Below, piece after piece: positions 3,865-5,406 of a DNA stretch of 5,406 nt. Every line of letters starts with the position of its first letter. Positions within the stretch are counted from its first letter, which is position 1. Both the position numbers and the translations under genes were made by a program. The DNA lies in the NCBI RefSeq assembly GCF_943912665.1, contig NZ_CALTVG010000101.1, forward strand, positions 1 through 5,406, read 5' to 3'. The notes beneath the pieces are model-generated. The model did not search any database, was not told where the DNA came from, and saw only the letters and a list, made by a program, of their open reading frames with translations. Source of the DNA: an uncultured Corynebacterium sp. GTDB lineage: Bacteria; Actinomycetota; Actinomycetes; Mycobacteriales; Mycobacteriaceae.

Positions 3865-5406
3865 TTACTTGGAAGAACCATCGGAGGAACCATCCGAAGA
3901 ACCAGCACCCGGGGCACAGGCATCAGCGATAAGGCCAATTGCCAGCGCACCAGCAGCAATCAAGGCGATGGAACCAGCGTTCAGGCCAAAGCGCTTCAGC
4001 TGAGCATCAAACGCAGCAGCCTGACCAGCCAGCGGGCCCTGGAAGATACCAGCCTGCTTCTGCAGCTGCATGTTCAGTGCCTGAATCTGACCATCAATCG
4101 GAGCCACAAACTCCTTCAGACCCGGAATGTTGAGCTGGGAAGCCAGACCAACCGGAATCAGGAACAACAGCGGGAGACCAGCACCCAGGCCAGTAGCCAA
4201 GCAACGCTCAGACGAGCCCTTCGCCTGGTTGCCATCGCTCGGGTCGGACGGGTTCATCGGGTCGGTCGGGTCGGTCGGCTCCGGAGCGTCGGTTCCCTTG
4301 ACGACAACAGACTTCTCGTTACCTTCGGAATCCGTCACGGTGACCTTATCGCCCGCAGCGACACCTACCGCCGGCTTCAGGTTCCACTCGCCGTTCTTAT
4401 CGACGTCTACCTGCTCACCCTTGAGCTTCTCCTTACCGTCCTTGTCGGTGATGGTGACCGTGACCTCGGCGCCCGGCTTAGCAGTACCCGTGATGGTGGT
4501 ATCGCCCTCGGTCACCGGGTTGATCTCCGGTGCGCGGGTCTGGTCCTCTACCGGGACCTCCACCGTGGTCTTACCACCCTCCAGGTCCGGGTCGGTGATG
4601 GTGACCGTAATCGGGCCCTCTACCTTCTTGCCCGGGGTGACAACCAAGTCGCCGTCCTCATCGATGCGGACATCGACCTTCGCGCCCTTCTTATCGACCG
4701 CGGACACCGACGTTCCAGCCGGGTTGGTGACCTTCACGCCAGTGGACTGCTCGTTGCCGTTCGGCTTCACCGTGGCGGGCTTATCCGCGCCCTCGACCGT
4801 GGTCTTCGGCTCCTCCTGGGAGGACTCGTCCTTCACGGTCGGGTTAGTACCGGCCTTGACCTCATCACCATCGTTGACACCGTCGCCATCGGTATCAGCC
4901 TTATTCGGGTTGGTCCCGAGTTCAGTCTCCGTGCGGTCAGTCAGGCCATCCTTATCGGAGTCAGCCTCCTTCGGATCCGTCGGCTCATTGCCGTACTTGC
5001 CGTTCTCGGAACCGTCCAGCTCTTCCTTGTCGGTGAGGCCATCACCATCGGTATCGGCCTTGAGAGGATCAGTGCCCTTCTCCTTCTCCTCGCCATCCTT
5101 CAGGCCGTCGCCGTCTGTATCAGCCTTGAGCGGATCAGTACCGTCGGTGACTTCCTGGCCGTCCTCGACACCATCGCCATCGGAATCAGCCTTCTTCGGA
5201 TCAGTACCGCGCTGCTTCTCCTCACCGTCGCTCAGGCCGTCACCGTCGGAGTCAGCCTTGTTCGGATCGGTGCCGTCAGCAGCTTCCTGCTCGTCGGTAA
5301 CGCCATCACCATCGGAGTCCTTGGCAGGCTCCTCAGGAGTCTCCTCCTTCGCGTTCGGGTTGGTGCCGGCCTTGACCTCGTCACCATCGTTGACGCCGTC
5401 GCCATC
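3865..5406 (-). CDS. Large acidic surface protein with TSP3-like repeats and Ig-like domains (5' end outside window)
   Basis: The frame is open from the window edge to TAA at 3865, giving 513 C-terminal residues; the true start lies upstream. The GTG at 4836 is only an internal valine. Residues 1-194 are about eight calcium-binding repeats of the form DSDGDGxxDxxE...GTDPxKA. Residues about 218-288 form a beta-rich domain ending in GPITVTITDPDLEGGKTTVEVPV. Residues about 291-372 look like a bacterial Ig domain (Big_6 type: GTAKPGAEVTVTI, GEWNLKPA). A Pro/Asp linker (373-392) leads to a C-terminal module with hydrophobic segments at about 403-424 and 475-497. There is no LPXTG motif. The protein is probably an adhesin or matrix protein held in the envelope by this tail. 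Calcium binding follows from the motif; the ligand is unknown. Transcription ends at the hairpin at 3791-3831. Confidence 0.9.
   Translation of the reverse strand, partial: DGDGVNDGDEVKAGTNPNAKEETPEEPAKDSDGDGVTDEQEAADGTDPNKADSDGDGLSDGEEKQRGTDPKKADSDGDGVEDGQEVTDGTDPLKADTDGDGLKDGEEKEKGTDPLKADTDGDGLTDKEELDGSENGKYGNEPTDPKEADSDKDGLTDRTETELGTNPNKADTDGDGVNDGDEVKAGTNPTVKDESSQEEPKTTVEGADKPATVKPNGNEQSTGVKVTNPAGTSVSAVDKKGAKVDVRIDEDGDLVVTPGKKVEGPITVTITDPDLEGGKTTVEVPVEDQTRAPEINPVTEGDTTITGTAKPGAEVTVTITDKDGKEKLKGEQVDVDKNGEWNLKPAVGVAAGDKVTVTDSEGNEKSVVVKGTDAPEPTDPTDPMNPSDPSDGNQAKGSSERCLATGLGAGLPLLFLIPVGLASQLNIPGLKEFVAPIDGQIQALNMQLQKQAGIFQGPLAGQAAAFDAQLKRFGLNAGSIALIAAGALAIGLIADACAPGAGSSDGSSDGSSK
3868..4218 (-). 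other. C-terminal envelope module: two hydrophobic segments around a Gln/Ala helix, Ser/Gly tail
   Basis: Residues 397-513 begin KGSSERC. Then come a hydrophobic segment (about 403-424, PLLFLIPVGL), a roughly 50-residue Gln/Ala-rich probable helix (425-474), a second hydrophobic segment (475-495), DAC, and the tail GAGSSDGSSDGSSK. The only two cysteines in the visible protein, C402 and C497, bracket the module and could form a disulfide if both ends face outside. I recall similar tails on other corynebacterial surface proteins, but I know of no assigned anchoring mechanism. A membrane or mycomembrane hairpin anchor is inference. Confidence 0.65.
4825..5406 (-). repeat. Tandem TSP3-like calcium-binding repeats, 66-bp unit
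   Basis: Eight units are visible. Those at residues 30-51, 52-73, 74-95 and 96-117 are exactly 22 residues, as is 149-170. The unit at 118-148 is enlarged by about nine residues (ELDGSENGKYGNEP). The unit at 149-170 has DSDKDG instead of DSDGDG. The first visible unit and the last (171-194) are nearly the same, both containing DGDGVNDGDEVKAGTNP at a 172-residue offset. The array continues past the window edge. Confidence 0.88.

Noticed and set aside
2532..3932. 466-codon plus-strand frame opposite purT
   Set aside because: It is rich in His and Arg with no family features, runs through purT, the terminator and the next gene, and is a typical antisense shadow of a GC-rich gene.
3865..4836. 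GTG at 4836 as the start of a 323-residue protein
   Set aside because: The frame is open without a stop to the window edge and continues in TSP3 repeats, so this codon is an internal valine.
4825..5406. Regular repeats as a CRISPR array
   Set aside because: The 66-bp units are in frame, diverge mostly at synonymous sites and encode calcium-binding repeats.

Overview
The window looks like a piece of a Corynebacterium (or close mycolata) chromosome. Three things point there: a VaFE-repeat surface protein, a high-GC formate-dependent purT, and a surface protein whose C-terminus has two hydrophobic segments and a Ser/Gly-rich tail instead of an LPXTG signal. I recall that kind of tail from corynebacterial envelope proteins. 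All three genes lie on the minus strand, so transcription runs from high to low coordinates. No tRNA, rRNA, CRISPR array or insertion sequence was seen.

Layout, in transcription order. (1) 5406-3865: the 3' part of a large acidic surface protein. It has about eight thrombospondin type-3-like calcium-binding repeats, two Ig-like beta domains, a Pro/Asp linker and the two-segment C-terminal module. Its start lies beyond the window. A strong hairpin at 3791-3831 follows it. (2) 3722-2385: a complete purT with its own promoter, probably leaderless, and a likely terminator hairpin at 2283-2313. (3) 2384-1684: a 700-bp, comparatively AT-rich gap with no convincing gene. It holds several inverted repeats, three GTCCACT copies and two GAAC-N4-GTTC palindromes that resemble LexA boxes. 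One of these lies between candidate -35 and -10 elements aimed at the downstream gene. (4) 1683-1: the first 561 residues of a secreted adhesin: signal peptide, probable thioester-type head domain, long Ser/Thr/Glu/Pro stalk, one full VaFE repeat and the start of a second. It continues past the left edge.

A housekeeping purine gene is thus enclosed by two large repeat-built surface proteins. The two adhesins probably work at the cell surface and have no visible metabolic link to purT. The points most worth a second look are the SOS-like operator arrangement upstream of the VaFE adhesin, a PurT lacking the family's second magnesium-binding glutamate, the unusual C-terminal envelope module, and signs that the adhesin head domain and its upstream region have a different origin from the repeats.
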